From: Methanosarcina mazei S-6 | Lineage (GTDB): Archaea > Halobacteriota > Methanosarcinia > Methanosarcinales > Methanosarcinaceae | DNA: 64,000 nucleotides | NCBI RefSeq assembly: GCF_000970205.1 | Contig: NZ_CP009512.1 | Location: 1,550,001 to 1,614,000, forward strand | Direction of reading: 5' to 3' | In this document: positions 18,840 through 29,230 of the stretch, in pieces | Numbering within the stretch: the first letter of the stretch is position 1 | Layout of the letters: the number at the start of each line of letters is the position of its first letter | Translations under genes and position numbers: made by a program | The notes under the pieces: model-generated | The model's input: only the letters and a program-made list of their open reading frames with translations | Told to the model about the DNA's origin: nothing | Databases searched by the model: none

Positions 18840-19760
18840 TTACTCTTCTACTTCTTCTCCTATCCATTCATTGACTTTTTCCGGATTGTTCTCGACCCAT
18901 TTTGCTGCAGCTTCTTCAGGAGCCATTCCACTTTCAATATCTACCATAACAGACTGAATATCCTCGTGGGTCCAGGCAAATCTTTCAAGGATACCATAAA
19001 GGTTAGGCATATCTTCTTCGAGGCCCTGCCTTGCAAGAGTCTCAACATTATCTGCTTCTCCGTAATATCCCTGGGGGTCGTCAAGGTACTTGAGGTCCCA
19101 GCGGTTAAAAGCCCAGTGAGGGGACCAGAGCGTCACAACAACAGGCTCTTCGTTATTTATGGCTCTTTGCAGAGCTGCGGTCATGCCTGCACTGCTGCTA
19201 GAGACGAGAGTGTAGTCAAGGTCATACGCTTCGATTACATCTTCGGTAATCTGCATGACTCCAGCTCCCGGGTCGATGCCGATGATTTCTCCATTAAACA
19301 TTTCTTTATTATCATTCAGGTCTTCAATGGAATTGACCTCTTCTACATAAGTCGGGACAGCAAGCCCGATTGTGCAATCTTCCAGGTTCACCCTGACAGA
19401 GTCAATCCTGTCTCCGTATGTTTCCCAGTAGTTCGCCTGGGTCTGGGGAAGCCATGCTGATGTTGTGAAATCGAATTCTCCGGAAGCCACACCCTGATAA
19501 AGGGGTCCCGCATCCACTGCAATTATCTCCACATCAGTATACCCTGCCTGCTGGAGAACCTGCTGGATCACGTTGGTACTGGCAATTTCTCCGTCCCAGA
19601 GGACGTACCCGATTTCCACTGGCTGATTGTATTCAGCAGCATCTGCTGTTTCTTCAGTGCCTTCCTGTGTATCGTCCGCACAGCCTGCCCCGAAAATAAA
19701 GAGGCCAAGTACAAGCCCGACTATAAATAATGATTTCGGTTTTTTCTTATTTAATTTCAC
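18840..19760 (-). CDS. otaC: Betaine ABC transporter, substrate-binding lipoprotein
   Basis: OpuAC/ProX-type binding protein of about 306 residues for glycine betaine or a similar osmolyte. The lipobox FIFGAGCADD near residue 35 gives a membrane-anchored extracytoplasmic protein with an acidic linker behind it. The body (VEIGYVLWDGEIASTNVIQQVL ... WSPHWAFNRWDLKYLDDPQ) shows the aromatic residues expected in a quaternary-amine pocket. GGTGAAAAG directly before GTG at 19760 sets the start; an ATG 18 codons upstream lacks a site. It is the third gene of the operon, 174 bases after the permease. The name follows the Ota transporter of Methanosarcina mazei (equivalent to proX/opuAC). Confidence 0.9.
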   Translation of the reverse strand: MKLNKKKPKSLFIVGLVLGLFIFGAGCADDTQEGTEETADAAEYNQPVEIGYVLWDGEIASTNVIQQVLQQAGYTDVEIIAVDAGPLYQGVASGEFDFTTSAWLPQTQANYWETYGDRIDSVRVNLEDCTIGLAVPTYVEEVNSIEDLNDNKEMFNGEIIGIDPGAGVMQITEDVIEAYDLDYTLVSSSSAGMTAALQRAINNEEPVVVTLWSPHWAFNRWDLKYLDDPQGYYGEADNVETLARQGLEEDMPNLYGILERFAWTHEDIQSVMVDIESGMAPEEAAAKWVENNPEKVNEWIGEEVEE

Positions 19761-19933
19761 CTTTTCACCTTTGCATTGTTCAATATGACACAACCAGTTC
19801 CACAACACAATCAATTTATTATGGTTATAATCTGGCCGTTGTTGTGTCTAATATAAAATTCCCAAACGGCCTGGGAAAGAGTATATCGATATAAACACAT
19901 TGTGAATCGATAAATGGAAAAGATACCCAATCT

Positions 19934-20764
19934 TTACTTCGGACTGAGGTTTTGAGTGATTCTGTCAAGGATCACAGCAAGAATAACAATTCCGAGCCCT
20001 GCTTCGAAGCCAAGGCCTATGTCAACCCTCTGTATCCCGAAGAGCACCTGGTAACCAAGACCTCTTGCTCCTATCATGGCGGCTATAACTACCATTGAAA
20101 GGGAAAGCATAATACACTGGTTAACTCCTGCCATAATTGTCGGCAGGGCCGCAGGCAGCTCAACTTTAACAAGCTTTTGCCAGGGTGTTGACCCAAAGGC
20201 ATCCGCAACCTCCTTAAGCTCCCGAGGAACCTGGCGGATTCCAAGATTGGTCAAACGAATGGTAGGAGGCATTGCAAACACAAGGGTTGCAATCATGCCC
20301 GGGACGTTTCCAAGCCCGAAGAAGATCAGGGCGGGAATGAGGTAAACAAAAGAAGGCATGGTCTGCATAAGGTCCAGGATCGGCTTCAGGACGTTAAAGA
20401 AGAAATCACTTTTAGCAGCGAGAATTCCCAGGGGAATTCCTATAACCAGTGCCAGAAATGCCGAGGAGATCACAAGGGAAAGTGTTTCCATTGAAAGTGT
20501 CCATAGTCGCAAATTCTCAATCAACAGGAGACCGACAAAAGTTCCCACCGCAAGTTTCAGATTTTTCTTGCCTGTGAAATAAGCCAGGGCAGCAATAAGC
20601 AGCGCGAAAATGAGAGGTGGGAAAAGCATCAGAAAGTCCCTGAATCCAGTAATCATAAAACCAAGGAAATCGCTTATAATGTCCAGGAGCCAGCCAAGAT
20701 TGAGCTCGATCCAGTAGACTGCAATCTCAACGTAATCTCCTATAGGAATTTTGGAGAAAATCAC
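19934..20764 (-). CDS. otaB: Betaine ABC transporter, permease
   Basis: 276-residue ProW/OpuAB-type inner-membrane permease with six or seven hydrophobic segments. The cytoplasmic coupling loop carries the EAA-like motif (LKEVADAFGSTPWQKLVKVELPAALPTIMAGV, about 182-213). Its ATG overlaps the end of the ATPase gene by four bases, implying translational coupling. It forms the channel of the osmoprotectant importer with the ATPase and binding lipoprotein on either side. Confidence 0.92.
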   Translation of the reverse strand: MIFSKIPIGDYVEIAVYWIELNLGWLLDIISDFLGFMITGFRDFLMLFPPLIFALLIAALAYFTGKKNLKLAVGTFVGLLLIENLRLWTLSMETLSLVISSAFLALVIGIPLGILAAKSDFFFNVLKPILDLMQTMPSFVYLIPALIFFGLGNVPGMIATLVFAMPPTIRLTNLGIRQVPRELKEVADAFGSTPWQKLVKVELPAALPTIMAGVNQCIMLSLSMVVIAAMIGARGLGYQVLFGIQRVDIGLGFEAGLGIVILAVILDRITQNLSPK

Positions 20765-22113
20765 ATTTTAACCTCCACATTTTCAGATTTTTGACTAATA
20801 TCTTCCACTTCGGAAGAAAGTCCCTTCTCTGAAGCGGGGCTTTCCTGCTGTCCTTTGTTGTCTAAAATCTCCTTATTTTTGTCTTGAACAGGCTCTCCTT
20901 CTCCTGCTGAAGCTTCTTCAGGCACATCTTCAGACATTGCAAGAGCTCCGAGAACGGTTCCACGAATGATGATTCCCTTGAGTTTTCTGCTTTCGTCAAC
21001 TACAGGAAGAGGATAACTGCTGTTTGCAATTAAAGGAATGATCTCGGAAAGGGGCATATCAAGAGGTATGGAAGGGATTTCCCTGATGATAGATTCTAAA
21101 TTCTTTTTTGATTTTAGAGCTTCCACAGCGTCGTCTATCATAATTATACCCTTCAAGAGTCTATTTTTTCCTTCAACCACAAAGATTGAAGAAATTCCAT
21201 ATTCTTTCATCAACTGCACGGCGACCCTGGGTCCGGAATTTATAGATACCAGCGGTTCAGGCCTCCACATTACGTTTTCTGCAGTCAGGACTTTTGAGCG
21301 GTCTACACCCTTTACAAACTGGGACACGTAGTTATCTGCCGGATTGGTAAGAATTTCTTCCGGGGTTCCGATCTGTACAATTTCCCCGTCTTTCATCAAA
21401 GCAATACGATCTCCCAGCTTAAGTGCCTCATCCAGATCATGTGAAACAAAAACGATTGTTTTTTGCAGCTTGTCTTCAAGAGACAGAAGCTCATCCTGCA
21501 TTTCATTCCTGATAAGAGGATCAAGGGCACTGAAAGCCTCGTCCATGAGTAGAATATCGGGGTCATTTGCAAGAGCTCGTGCAAGCCCTACCCTTTGCTT
21601 CATTCCCCCACTGAGCTGAGTTATTTTGCTATCTTCATAACCTTTCAGTCCAACAGTATTTATTGCCTCTACTGCTTTGGAATACCGTTCATTTTTAGGT
21701 ACTCCCTGGATCTCCAGTCCATATGCAACGTTGTCCAGTACGGTCCTGTGAGGAAGAAGAGCAAAGTTCTGGAAAACCATTCCGAGTTTGGTCCTGCGGA
21801 CTTTTCGGAGCTGTTCTGCGTCCATTACTGATATATCCTGCCCATCAATCAAGATTTTTCCACTTGTGGGATTGATCAGGCGGTTTATACAGCGCAAAAG
21901 AGTAGACTTTCCGGACCCTGAAAGCCCCATGAGCACGAAAATTTCTCCGTCGTACACATCAAAATTAATATTGTTAAGGCCGACAGTCTGCTTTGTTTTT
22001 TCAAAAATTTCGTTTTTTGTATGTCCTCCCTTGAGAAGGGATAACACTTCCTGAGGATTTTTACCAAAAATCTTGGTAAGATTCTTGATTTCTATTTTAG
22101 CTATTTCACTCAC
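20761..22113 (-). CDS. otaA: Betaine ABC transporter, ATPase with CBS domains
   Basis: 450-residue ProV/OpuAA-type ATPase. Walker A is GLSGSGKST (63-71), the signature LSGGMKQR, Walker B ILLMDEAFSALD, and the switch His is in FVSHDLDEA. Two CBS domains follow (about 275-395), which in OpuA-type transporters sense ionic strength. An acidic, low-complexity tail of about 50 residues ends the protein. First gene of the ota operon. Upstream the spacer has an AT-rich inverted repeat (AATAATA...TTATTATT near 22163-22185) that could be a control site for salt-dependent expression (inference). Confidence 0.94.
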   Translation of the reverse strand: MSEIAKIEIKNLTKIFGKNPQEVLSLLKGGHTKNEIFEKTKQTVGLNNINFDVYDGEIFVLMGLSGSGKSTLLRCINRLINPTSGKILIDGQDISVMDAEQLRKVRRTKLGMVFQNFALLPHRTVLDNVAYGLEIQGVPKNERYSKAVEAINTVGLKGYEDSKITQLSGGMKQRVGLARALANDPDILLMDEAFSALDPLIRNEMQDELLSLEDKLQKTIVFVSHDLDEALKLGDRIALMKDGEIVQIGTPEEILTNPADNYVSQFVKGVDRSKVLTAENVMWRPEPLVSINSGPRVAVQLMKEYGISSIFVVEGKNRLLKGIIMIDDAVEALKSKKNLESIIREIPSIPLDMPLSEIIPLIANSSYPLPVVDESRKLKGIIIRGTVLGALAMSEDVPEEASAGEGEPVQDKNKEILDNKGQQESPASEKGLSSEVEDISQKSENVEVKM

Positions 22114-22883
22114 AAATTATACCTCGATTTACTCGAAGATTTTTTTCTAGAATACGTGTAAAAATAATAATAAATAGTTATTATTTCGACTGTCTCGAGT
22201 ATTTAAAATTACTCCGTGTATTCTATACCATTGCCAAAGTTATAAACTTACCAGCCTTTATGAAAATACAGATTATGACCATTCATTGTAAATCTTTTAA
22301 AAGTTGTAATCAGTACAAAGTGTTAAAACACGCTTCATATCAAAGTGCCAAAATATCAAAGCGTCAATTACACTATCAATTGTACTCATCGATTATTGCA
22401 GGTCATATAAAGTATTACAAATCATTGTATTTTTACAAAAAATTTGTAACTTATTTGAGCTTTTCAGATCGTAGAAGTCTAAAAAGACTGTCGTTTAAAA
22501 GACTGTTTTATTTTGCATAACTACTTTTCAAGATATCATATATATAATTTACTGCTAAATATTTAAACACTGAATCTTTCCAATTGCGTAAGTAATACAA
22601 AAAATACGCTTGTAGAGATTGTTTTTTTACATGAACTTCCCTTATTAATTCTACTCTTGAAGTTCTTTAGACATATCACCATAATAACCCACCTATATAA
22701 TATATTGAGAAAGTAGTGGGGGAGTATTAGGGAAGTATTGACTACAGTATTGACTAATCATCAATTTGTCTAAAGAAAATTTCTTAAAAAATAAAATTTC
22801 CAAAGATAATTTTCCCAACTGCTTAACATATAATTAAGAAAGAATATATATAAATATTCGTATTATATGAAAGGTATTCTAAA
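22114..22883. other. Divergent promoter region between otaA and carA
   Basis: Strongly AT-rich and without a convincing gene; the plus-strand frame at 22260-22520 has unlikely composition. It should hold promoters for both operons. TATA-like runs occur near 22690-22705 and 22850-22865. Confidence 0.5.
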
Positions 22884-22962
22884 AGATGATTATCAAAAAA
22901 AGATGGTTATAAAAAAAGACGATTATCAAAAAAGATGGTTATAAAAAAAGACGATTATAAAA
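22884..22962. repeat. 32-bp tandem repeat before carA
   Basis: About two and a half copies of a unit combining GATGGTTATAAAAAAA and GACGATTATCAAAAAA. It lies between the likely carA TATA element and the gene, so it would fall in the leader RNA. Confidence 0.8.
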
Positions 22963-23038
22963 TTGTATGTTTATAAAGTGACTTCTCCAATCATCGCAAC
23001 ACTTATACATGTCTTATGACATTTACTCGCAGGTTCAG

Positions 23039-24148
23039 ATGATGAAAGCAGTACTAGGATTAGAAGATGGAACAGTTATTAAGGGCACCGGTTTTGGTGC
23101 CGAAGGCACAGCTTGCGGCGAACTCGTTTTTACCACTCAATTCACAGGATATGAGGAGGCTCTGACTGACCCTTCCTACAAGGGCCAGATTTTAATGTTT
23201 ACTTACCCTTTGATAGGGAATTATGGGGTCAGCGGAGAGAGGTTCCAGTCCGACAACATCCATGCTGAGGGGCTTGTTGTCAGGGAAGCCTGCAAAAAAC
23301 CCTATCACTACAAATCCACCCGTTCTATCCACAAATTTTTAGAGGATGAAGGAAAACCAGGGATTGAAGGCGTGGACACCCGTATGCTCACAATAGGGGC
23401 AAGGGAGCATGGGACCATGCGTGCAGCCCTTATCACAGGGAGTGACGATGGGGAAGAAGCCGTTGATATGGCGAGGAACTTTCCGCAGGTAACGGACGAA
23501 GAACTTATTGCACGCGTAACCTGCAAAGAACCCCGCTTTATTCCCGGAGCAGCCGGAGCATGGAAAGGAAGCGGCAAACCCAAACATGCAGTTGTGGTCG
23601 ACCTCGGCATAAAGAGGAACATCATAAACAACCTGCATAAAAGGGGAATTGACCTGACCCTGGTTCCTGCAACCACAAAACCAGAAGAAATCGCAGGCTA
23701 CGAGCCTGACATGCTATTTATCTCAAACGGTCCAGGAGACCCGGAAAAAGCAACGGATGCTATCAATGCCGTAAAGGCTTTTGCAGGCACGATTCCGGTA
23801 GCAGGGATCTGCTTCGGGCACCAGATTATCTCCCTTGCAATGGGAGCAAGGACATACAAGCTTAAATTCGGGCACAGGGGAGGAAACCAGCCCGTAAAGG
23901 ACCTTATCGAGAACAAAATTTTCATAAGCTCCCAGAACCATGGATATGCTGTCGATGCGGATTCCCTTGAAGGGACAGGGCTTTATGTAAAGTACCTGAA
24001 CGCAAACGACAAAACCGTTGAAGGGGTTTCCCACAAAGACCTCGACATTTTCAGTGTGCAGTTCCACCCTGAAGCACAGGCAGGTCCACTGGATACCGAG
24101 GAAACGTTCTTCGGCAAGGTAGTGAAGGTCCTCGGAGGGGGTCTCTGA
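23039..24148 (+). CDS. carA: Carbamoyl-phosphate synthase small (glutaminase) subunit
   Basis: 369 residues from the chosen start. It hydrolyses glutamine and passes ammonia to CarB for carbamoyl phosphate, the precursor of arginine and pyrimidines. The N-terminal CPSase_sm domain starts MMKAVLGLEDGTVIKG. The class-I amidotransferase domain carries the nucleophile Cys in AGICFGHQIIS and the catalytic His in FSVQFHPEA. The open frame also allows an ATG at 23009, ten codons earlier, but homologous proteins begin at the Met-Met pair, so 23039 is preferred. Its TGA overlaps the carB ATG by one base. Confidence 0.96.
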   Translation: MMKAVLGLEDGTVIKGTGFGAEGTACGELVFTTQFTGYEEALTDPSYKGQILMFTYPLIGNYGVSGERFQSDNIHAEGLVVREACKKPYHYKSTRSIHKFLEDEGKPGIEGVDTRMLTIGAREHGTMRAALITGSDDGEEAVDMARNFPQVTDEELIARVTCKEPRFIPGAAGAWKGSGKPKHAVVVDLGIKRNIINNLHKRGIDLTLVPATTKPEEIAGYEPDMLFISNGPGDPEKATDAINAVKAFAGTIPVAGICFGHQIISLAMGARTYKLKFGHRGGNQPVKDLIENKIFISSQNHGYAVDADSLEGTGLYVKYLNANDKTVEGVSHKDLDIFSVQFHPEAQAGPLDTEETFFGKVVKVLGGGL

Positions 24149-27100
24149 TGCCTAAACGTGAAGACATAAAGAAAGTTCTGCTTATAGGTTCAGGGCCGAT
24201 TACAATCGGGCAGGCTGCAGAGTTCGACTTCTCAGGAAGCCAGGCTTGCAGGTCCTTAAAAGAAGAAGGCGTCCAGGTTGTGCTTGTAAACTCCAACCCT
24301 GCAACCATTATGACCGACCCCGAAATGGCGGATTCGGTCTATATCGAGCCTCTCGATGCAAGGATCATAGAAAAAATCATTGAAAAGGAACGCCCTGACG
24401 GGATAATTGCAGGCATTGGTGGGCAGACCGGCCTTAATATTACCAGTGAGCTTGCAGAAATGGGTGTCTTTGAAAAATACGGCGTTCAGATCCTGGGAAC
24501 TCCCGTTGAAGCCATCAAAAACACGGAAGACAGGGAACTCTTCAAGGAGACCATGCTCAGTATAGGAGAGAAAGTGCCTCTTAGCAGGGCAGTCCATTCC
24601 TTAAAAGAAGCCGAAGAGGTCGTTGAAGAACTCGGTCTCCCGCTTATTATCCGCCCGGCTTACACCCTTGGCGGCGCTGGCGGCGGAATTGCCCGCACAA
24701 AAGAAGAACTCCTTGAGATCACGGAACGCGGGCTCAGGCGCAGCCGCATTAACCAGGTGCTTATAGAAGAAAGCGTTCTCGGCTGGGCAGAAGTCGAGTA
24801 CGAGGTCATGAGGGATGCAAACGATACCTGTATCGTCATCTGTAACATGGAAAACATAGACCCCATGGGCGTGCACACTGGAGAATCGGCAGTAGTCGCC
24901 CCATCCCAGACCCTGAGTGATGAAGAGCACCAGATGCTCAGGAGTGCTTCCATTAAGATCATCCGCGCCCTCAAGATCGAAGGTGGGTGCAATATTCAAT
25001 ACGCCTTAAAAGAAGGCGACTACAGAATTGTCGAGGTAAACCCCAGGGTTTCCAGGTCTTCAGCCCTTGCATCCAAAGCAACAGGCTACCCGATAGCCCG
25101 CGTAACTGCAAAGATCGCAATAGGGATGACCCTTGACGAAATCGTGAACAGCGTCACAAAGAGCACACCTGCCTCTTTTGAGCCGGCTCTTGACTACGTG
25201 ATTACAAAGATCCCGAGGTGGCCTTTTGACAAGTTCACCACCGCAGACAAGACCCTGACCACGGCCATGAAAAGCACTGGAGAAATCATGGCAATAGGCA
25301 GGACAATTGAGGAGTCTCTCCTGAAGGCTTTCAAGTCTCTTGATATCGATAACCAGCTCGGGATAAAACGCTGGGACGAGCCTGAGATAAAAACTCTCCT
25401 CAAGACCCCAACAAGTGAACGCCTTTTTGTAATCTTCCATGCGCTCGAGAGAGGAATGTCGATAAAGGAGATTGCCGAACTCACGAGCATCAACCCCTTC
25501 TTCATCTCAAAGATGAAAAAGATCGTTGAGATGGAAAAGTGCATCAGGACAGAAGAACTGGCCCCTGAATTTCTTCGCGAAGTAAAAAGGATGGGCTTCC
25601 CTGACAGCCGCCTTGCAGAGCTTACCGGAAAAACAAGGGAGCAGATAAGCGACTTCAGGCACGAAGAAGGAATTTTAGCCACCTTCAAGATGGTAGATAC
25701 CTGTGCAGCCGAGTTCGAGGCAGCAACTCCTTATTATTATTCTACTTACGAAGATACCTGCGAGACAAACTCAACAGATAAAAAGAAAATCCTCATCCTC
25801 GGTGCAGGTCCCATCAGGATAGGGCAGGGAATTGAGTTCGACTACTGTACCGTCCATGCAGTAACCGCGCTAAGGGAAGAAGGCATAGAGACCCATATAA
25901 TTAACAACAACCCTGAAACCGTGTCTACTGACTTTGACACTTCGGACAAGCTCTTTTTTGAACCCCTCACAATGGAATACGTGATGAACGTTATTGAACG
26001 TGAGAGGCCTGACGGTGTCCTTGTGCAGTTCGGAGGGCAGACCTCGGTTAACCTTGCGCTCCCCCTGAAAAAGGAATTGAAGCGCAGGACAGACCTTAAC
26101 ACTGTGATTCTCGGGACAGATCCTGAAGACATGGACCTTGCCGAAGACAGGGAAAAGTTCTACCTCCTTATGCAGGAACTCGGAATCCCGCAGCCTGAAG
26201 GAGGATATGCAACTTCGCAGCAGGAGGCTATCGAGGTTGCAAAGAGGATTGGTTTCCCGGTACTTGTGCGCCCTTCCTATGTGCTCGGCGGAAGAGCGAT
26301 GGAAATCGTTTACGACGAAATCGACCTCGAACGCTACATGAAAGAAGCAGTCAGGGTTTCACCGGAACACCCGATCCTTATAGATGACTTCCTTGAAGCA
26401 GCCTGCGAAATCGATGTTGATGCTGTCTGCGACCAGATAGACGTACTGATCGGCGCAATCATGGAGCACATCGAGGAAGCCGGCGTCCATTCAGGAGACT
26501 CTGCCTGTGTAATTCCGCCCCAATCGCTCTCCAAGGAGGTCCTTGACCAGGTAAGGGACTATACAAGGAAGATAGCTCTCGGCCTGAGGGTCAAGGGTCT
26601 GATAAATATCCAGATGGCAGAAAAAGGCGGAAAGGTCTTTGTGCTTGAAGCAAACCCGCGTTCAAGCAGGACAATTCCTTTCGTTTCAAAAGCAGTCGGT
26701 ATCCCGCTTGCAAAGATTGCAGCCAAAGTGATAGCAGGCCACAGTTTAAAAGATCTCGGCTACACTGACGAGCCAAAGCCAAAACATGTCTCGATTAAAG
26801 AAGTCCTCCTGCCCTTTGACAAGCTCCCGGGGGCAGACCCTGTCCTCGGACCTGAAATGAAGAGCACGGGAGAGGTCATGGGTGTTGACTACGACTTCGG
26901 AAGGGCATATTACAAGGCAGAACTTGCAGCCGATAACCTCCTGCCCCTTACAGGAAAGGTCTTCCTCTCAATCAGGAATGCTGACAAGCCCGAACTTGTG
27001 GAAGCAGCCAGAAAACTTCAGGCAGCAGGCCTTGAACTCATGGGTACAAGGGGAACTGTGAACTACCTTGCACAGCACGGAATCTTCATGGACACGGTTA

Positions 27101-27369
27101 AGAAGGTGCATGACGGAAGTCCGAACGTTATCGATATGATGCGCAGGGACGAAGTCGACCTCATTATTAACACCCCAACAAGCAAGATGTCCCGCAAAGA
27201 CGGCTACAGGATCAGGCGTGCGGCTGTTGACTTCAAGGTCCCGTACATCACCACGATCCAGGCTGCGGTTGCAGCGGCTGATGCGATTGAGACCATGAAG
27301 AAAGGACAGGACCTTACTATCAAATCCATCAACGAGTACCACAAAGAGATGGAACAGAAGGAAGAGTAA
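24148..27369 (+). CDS. carB: Carbamoyl-phosphate synthase large subunit
   Basis: 1073 residues, full length. Two homologous ATP-grasp halves are visible (LIGSGPITIGQAAEFDFSGSQA near residue 11 and LGAGPIRIGQGIEFDYCTVHA near 550), each with a glycine-rich loop (RPAYTLGGAGGG; RPSYVLGGRAME). The C-terminal MGS-like allosteric domain (about 935 on) holds LMGTRGTVNYL and NTPTSK. It makes carbamoyl phosphate from bicarbonate, two ATP and glutamine-derived ammonia. Coupled to carA; argG follows about 380 bases later, forming an arginine-oriented group. Confidence 0.98.
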   Translation: MPKREDIKKVLLIGSGPITIGQAAEFDFSGSQACRSLKEEGVQVVLVNSNPATIMTDPEMADSVYIEPLDARIIEKIIEKERPDGIIAGIGGQTGLNITSELAEMGVFEKYGVQILGTPVEAIKNTEDRELFKETMLSIGEKVPLSRAVHSLKEAEEVVEELGLPLIIRPAYTLGGAGGGIARTKEELLEITERGLRRSRINQVLIEESVLGWAEVEYEVMRDANDTCIVICNMENIDPMGVHTGESAVVAPSQTLSDEEHQMLRSASIKIIRALKIEGGCNIQYALKEGDYRIVEVNPRVSRSSALASKATGYPIARVTAKIAIGMTLDEIVNSVTKSTPASFEPALDYVITKIPRWPFDKFTTADKTLTTAMKSTGEIMAIGRTIEESLLKAFKSLDIDNQLGIKRWDEPEIKTLLKTPTSERLFVIFHALERGMSIKEIAELTSINPFFISKMKKIVEMEKCIRTEELAPEFLREVKRMGFPDSRLAELTGKTREQISDFRHEEGILATFKMVDTCAAEFEAATPYYYSTYEDTCETNSTDKKKILILGAGPIRIGQGIEFDYCTVHAVTALREEGIETHIINNNPETVSTDFDTSDKLFFEPLTMEYVMNVIERERPDGVLVQFGGQTSVNLALPLKKELKRRTDLNTVILGTDPEDMDLAEDREKFYLLMQELGIPQPEGGYATSQQEAIEVAKRIGFPVLVRPSYVLGGRAMEIVYDEIDLERYMKEAVRVSPEHPILIDDFLEAACEIDVDAVCDQIDVLIGAIMEHIEEAGVHSGDSACVIPPQSLSKEVLDQVRDYTRKIALGLRVKGLINIQMAEKGGKVFVLEANPRSSRTIPFVSKAVGIPLAKIAAKVIAGHSLKDLGYTDEPKPKHVSIKEVLLPFDKLPGADPVLGPEMKSTGEVMGVDYDFGRAYYKAELAADNLLPLTGKVFLSIRNADKPELVEAARKLQAAGLELMGTRGTVNYLAQHGIFMDTVKKVHDGSPNVIDMMRRDEVDLIINTPTSKMSRKDGYRIRRAAVDFKVPYITTIQAAVAAADAIETMKKGQDLTIKSINEYHKEMEQKEE

Positions 27370-27750
27370 GGTAAAGTAAAGAAAAAAACTGTCAGCAGGT
27401 AACTCTTAAAGGAGTGCCTGTTGAAGAGTATTGCTTAAAAAAACCGTTGTAGCAACGGAAAATTTCATTTGAATCTCAGCTGGCGGGGCGGTTTTCCGTC
27501 CTCCGGCAAAACAATAATTAGTTTTTGAATCTATCAGCTGTTAGCTGTCAAATTTACAGGATTAACCTTACTGCTACCAAAATTATTAAACTTATTAATC
27601 TTATTAACCCATAGCAAATCGATCTATTAGCAGATCAATGCATTAGCAGATCAATGCATTAATATATTAATTTATTAGCGTGTCACTCGATTGACACATC
27701 AATTATTTTGGTTCTTATCACATATCTGCCAAATAAGGGGTAGTAAAAGC
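27370..27750. other. carB-argG spacer with a small hairpin and repeats
   Basis: A 6-bp hairpin CCGTTG-TAG-CAACGG (27444-27458) follows carB but lacks a strong T run. A duplicated ATTAGCAGATCAATGC lies near 27630-27660. No gene seen. Confidence 0.5.
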
Positions 27751-28935
27751 ATGGTAAAAAAAGTTGCACTTGCATATTCCGGTGGGCTTGACACCTCTGT
27801 GTGTATCCCCATCCTCAAAGAAAAGTACGGTTACGATGAAGTAATTACAATTTCGGTTGACGTCGGCCAGCCCGAAGAAGAAATCAGGAAGGCTGATGCG
27901 AAAGCCCAGAAGATCAGCAACAAGCACTACACGATCGATGCAAAGGAAGAGTTCGTAAGGGACTACATCTTCCCCCTGATAAAAGCCAACGGAAACTACG
28001 AAGGCTATGTCATGGGCACGTCCGTAGCCCGCCCCCTGATTGCCAAAAAAGTAGTCGAAGCAGCCAAAAAAGAAGGCGCAATTGCCCTTGCCCACGGCTG
28101 CACCGGAAAAGGAAACGACCAGCTCCGCTTTGAAGCCGTCTTCCGCCAGACCGATATGGACGTTATCGCCCCAATGCGTGAGATGAACCTGACCCGCGAG
28201 TGGGAAATCAATTACGCAAAGGAGCACGGCATCCCTGTCGAAGCCACAAAGTCCAAGCCCTGGAGCGTTGACGAAAATATCTGGAGCCGCAGCATCGAAG
28301 GCGGCAGGCTTGAAGATCCCTCTTTTGTCCCGCCGGAAGAGATCTTCGAGTGGACAAAATCCGCAGAAGATGCCCCGAACGAGCCCAGGATCGTTGACAT
28401 TGACTTTGAAGCCGGTGTCCCTGTCGCAATTGACGGCGAAAAACTCGGCGGCTACGCCCTTGTCAAGAAGATGAACGAAATTGCAGGCGAGAACGGCGTC
28501 GGCAGGACAGATATGATCGAAGACCGTGTGCTCGGTTTAAAAGCACGTGAGAACTACGAGCACCCGGCTGCAACCGTACTCCTCGCAGCCCACGCCGACC
28601 TCGAGAAACTCGTCCTCACCCGCGGGGAACTGAAGTTCAAGAAGATTGTTGAAGAGCAGTGGTCCGAAATGGCATACGGAGGCCTTGTGGACGACCCACT
28701 CTTTGCCGACCTCAACGCCTTTATTGACAAGTCCCAGGAAAGGGTTACAGGCACAGTGAAAGTGAAGCTCTACAAAGGCGCACTTACCATCCTTGCCCGC
28801 AGCTCACCAAATGCGCTTTATTCTGAGGATCTCGTTTCGTTTGACAGCCAGACCATTGACCAGAAGGACGCAGAAGGGTTTGCGAAGTATCACGGATTCC
28901 AGGCGAGGATGTACAGGAAAGTGATGGAAAAATAA
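27751..28935 (+). CDS. argG: Argininosuccinate synthase
   Basis: 394 residues. It joins citrulline and aspartate with ATP, the penultimate step of arginine synthesis. The N-terminal PP-loop AYSGGLDTS (residues 8-16) and [15 protein letters not shown] are diagnostic, as is the [15 protein letters not shown] segment. The open frame extends upstream to 27691, but the AAGGGGTAG site just before ATG 27751 and the family N-terminus ([12 protein letters not shown]) set the start. A terminator hairpin follows. Confidence 0.97.
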   Translation: MVKKVALAYSGGLDTSVCIPILKEKYGYDEVITISVDVGQPEEEIRKADAKAQKISNKHYTIDAKEEFVRDYIFPLIKANGNYEGYVMGTSVARPLIAKKVVEAAKKEGAIALAHGCTGKGNDQLRFEAVFRQTDMDVIAPMREMNLTREWEINYAKEHGIPVEATKSKPWSVDENIWSRSIEGGRLEDPSFVPPEEIFEWTKSAEDAPNEPRIVDIDFEAGVPVAIDGEKLGGYALVKKMNEIAGENGVGRTDMIEDRVLGLKARENYEHPAATVLLAAHADLEKLVLTRGELKFKKIVEEQWSEMAYGGLVDDPLFADLNAFIDKSQERVTGTVKVKLYKGALTILARSSPNALYSEDLVSFDSQTIDQKDAEGFAKYHGFQARMYRKVMEK

Positions 28936-28949
28936 ATAATCTGGAGAAA

Positions 28950-28980
28950 GATGCTAATTTAGCATCTATTACCTTTTTTA
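28950..28980 (+). terminator. argG terminator
   Basis: Hairpin GATGCT-AATTT-AGCATC at 28950-28966, followed by a T7 run at about 28973, starting 15 bases after the argG stop. Confidence 0.6.
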
Positions 28981-29068
28981 TAGGATTTAGTTTTAATAAA
29001 GAATAACAAAGGATAGTTTTCGAGAAAACTCTACGAAAAAGTGAATCACTTATACCTGTATTTGCTAT

Positions 29069-29198
29069 GAGCCAATCCCAAAACTCAAAATTTGCTCCTC
29101 TGAGTCCAGTATTTAATGATAAATCGAACTTCTGATTATGAAAGCAATCCCCAATAGTTCTGATAATTGAGACTGAAACTGGGTTTTGGGATGAGCTC
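29069..29198 (+). mobile_element. 130-bp MITE-like element, copy B
   Basis: Starts GAGCCAATCCCAAAACTC and ends GGGTTTTGGGATGAGCTC; same length and orientation as copy A. The flanks TAT/TAT give a 3-bp target duplication. Confidence 0.8.
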
Positions 29199-29230
29199 TA
29201 TTATAACTGATTCCAAAAACTAAATTTACC

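Noticed and set aside
22260-22520. 86-codon plus frame between otaA and carA
   Set aside because: Unusual composition, no ribosome site, lies in a divergent promoter region.
27444-27458. Hairpin after carB as a terminator
   Set aside because: Stem of only 6 bp with no T run directly after it; noted in the spacer entry but not called.
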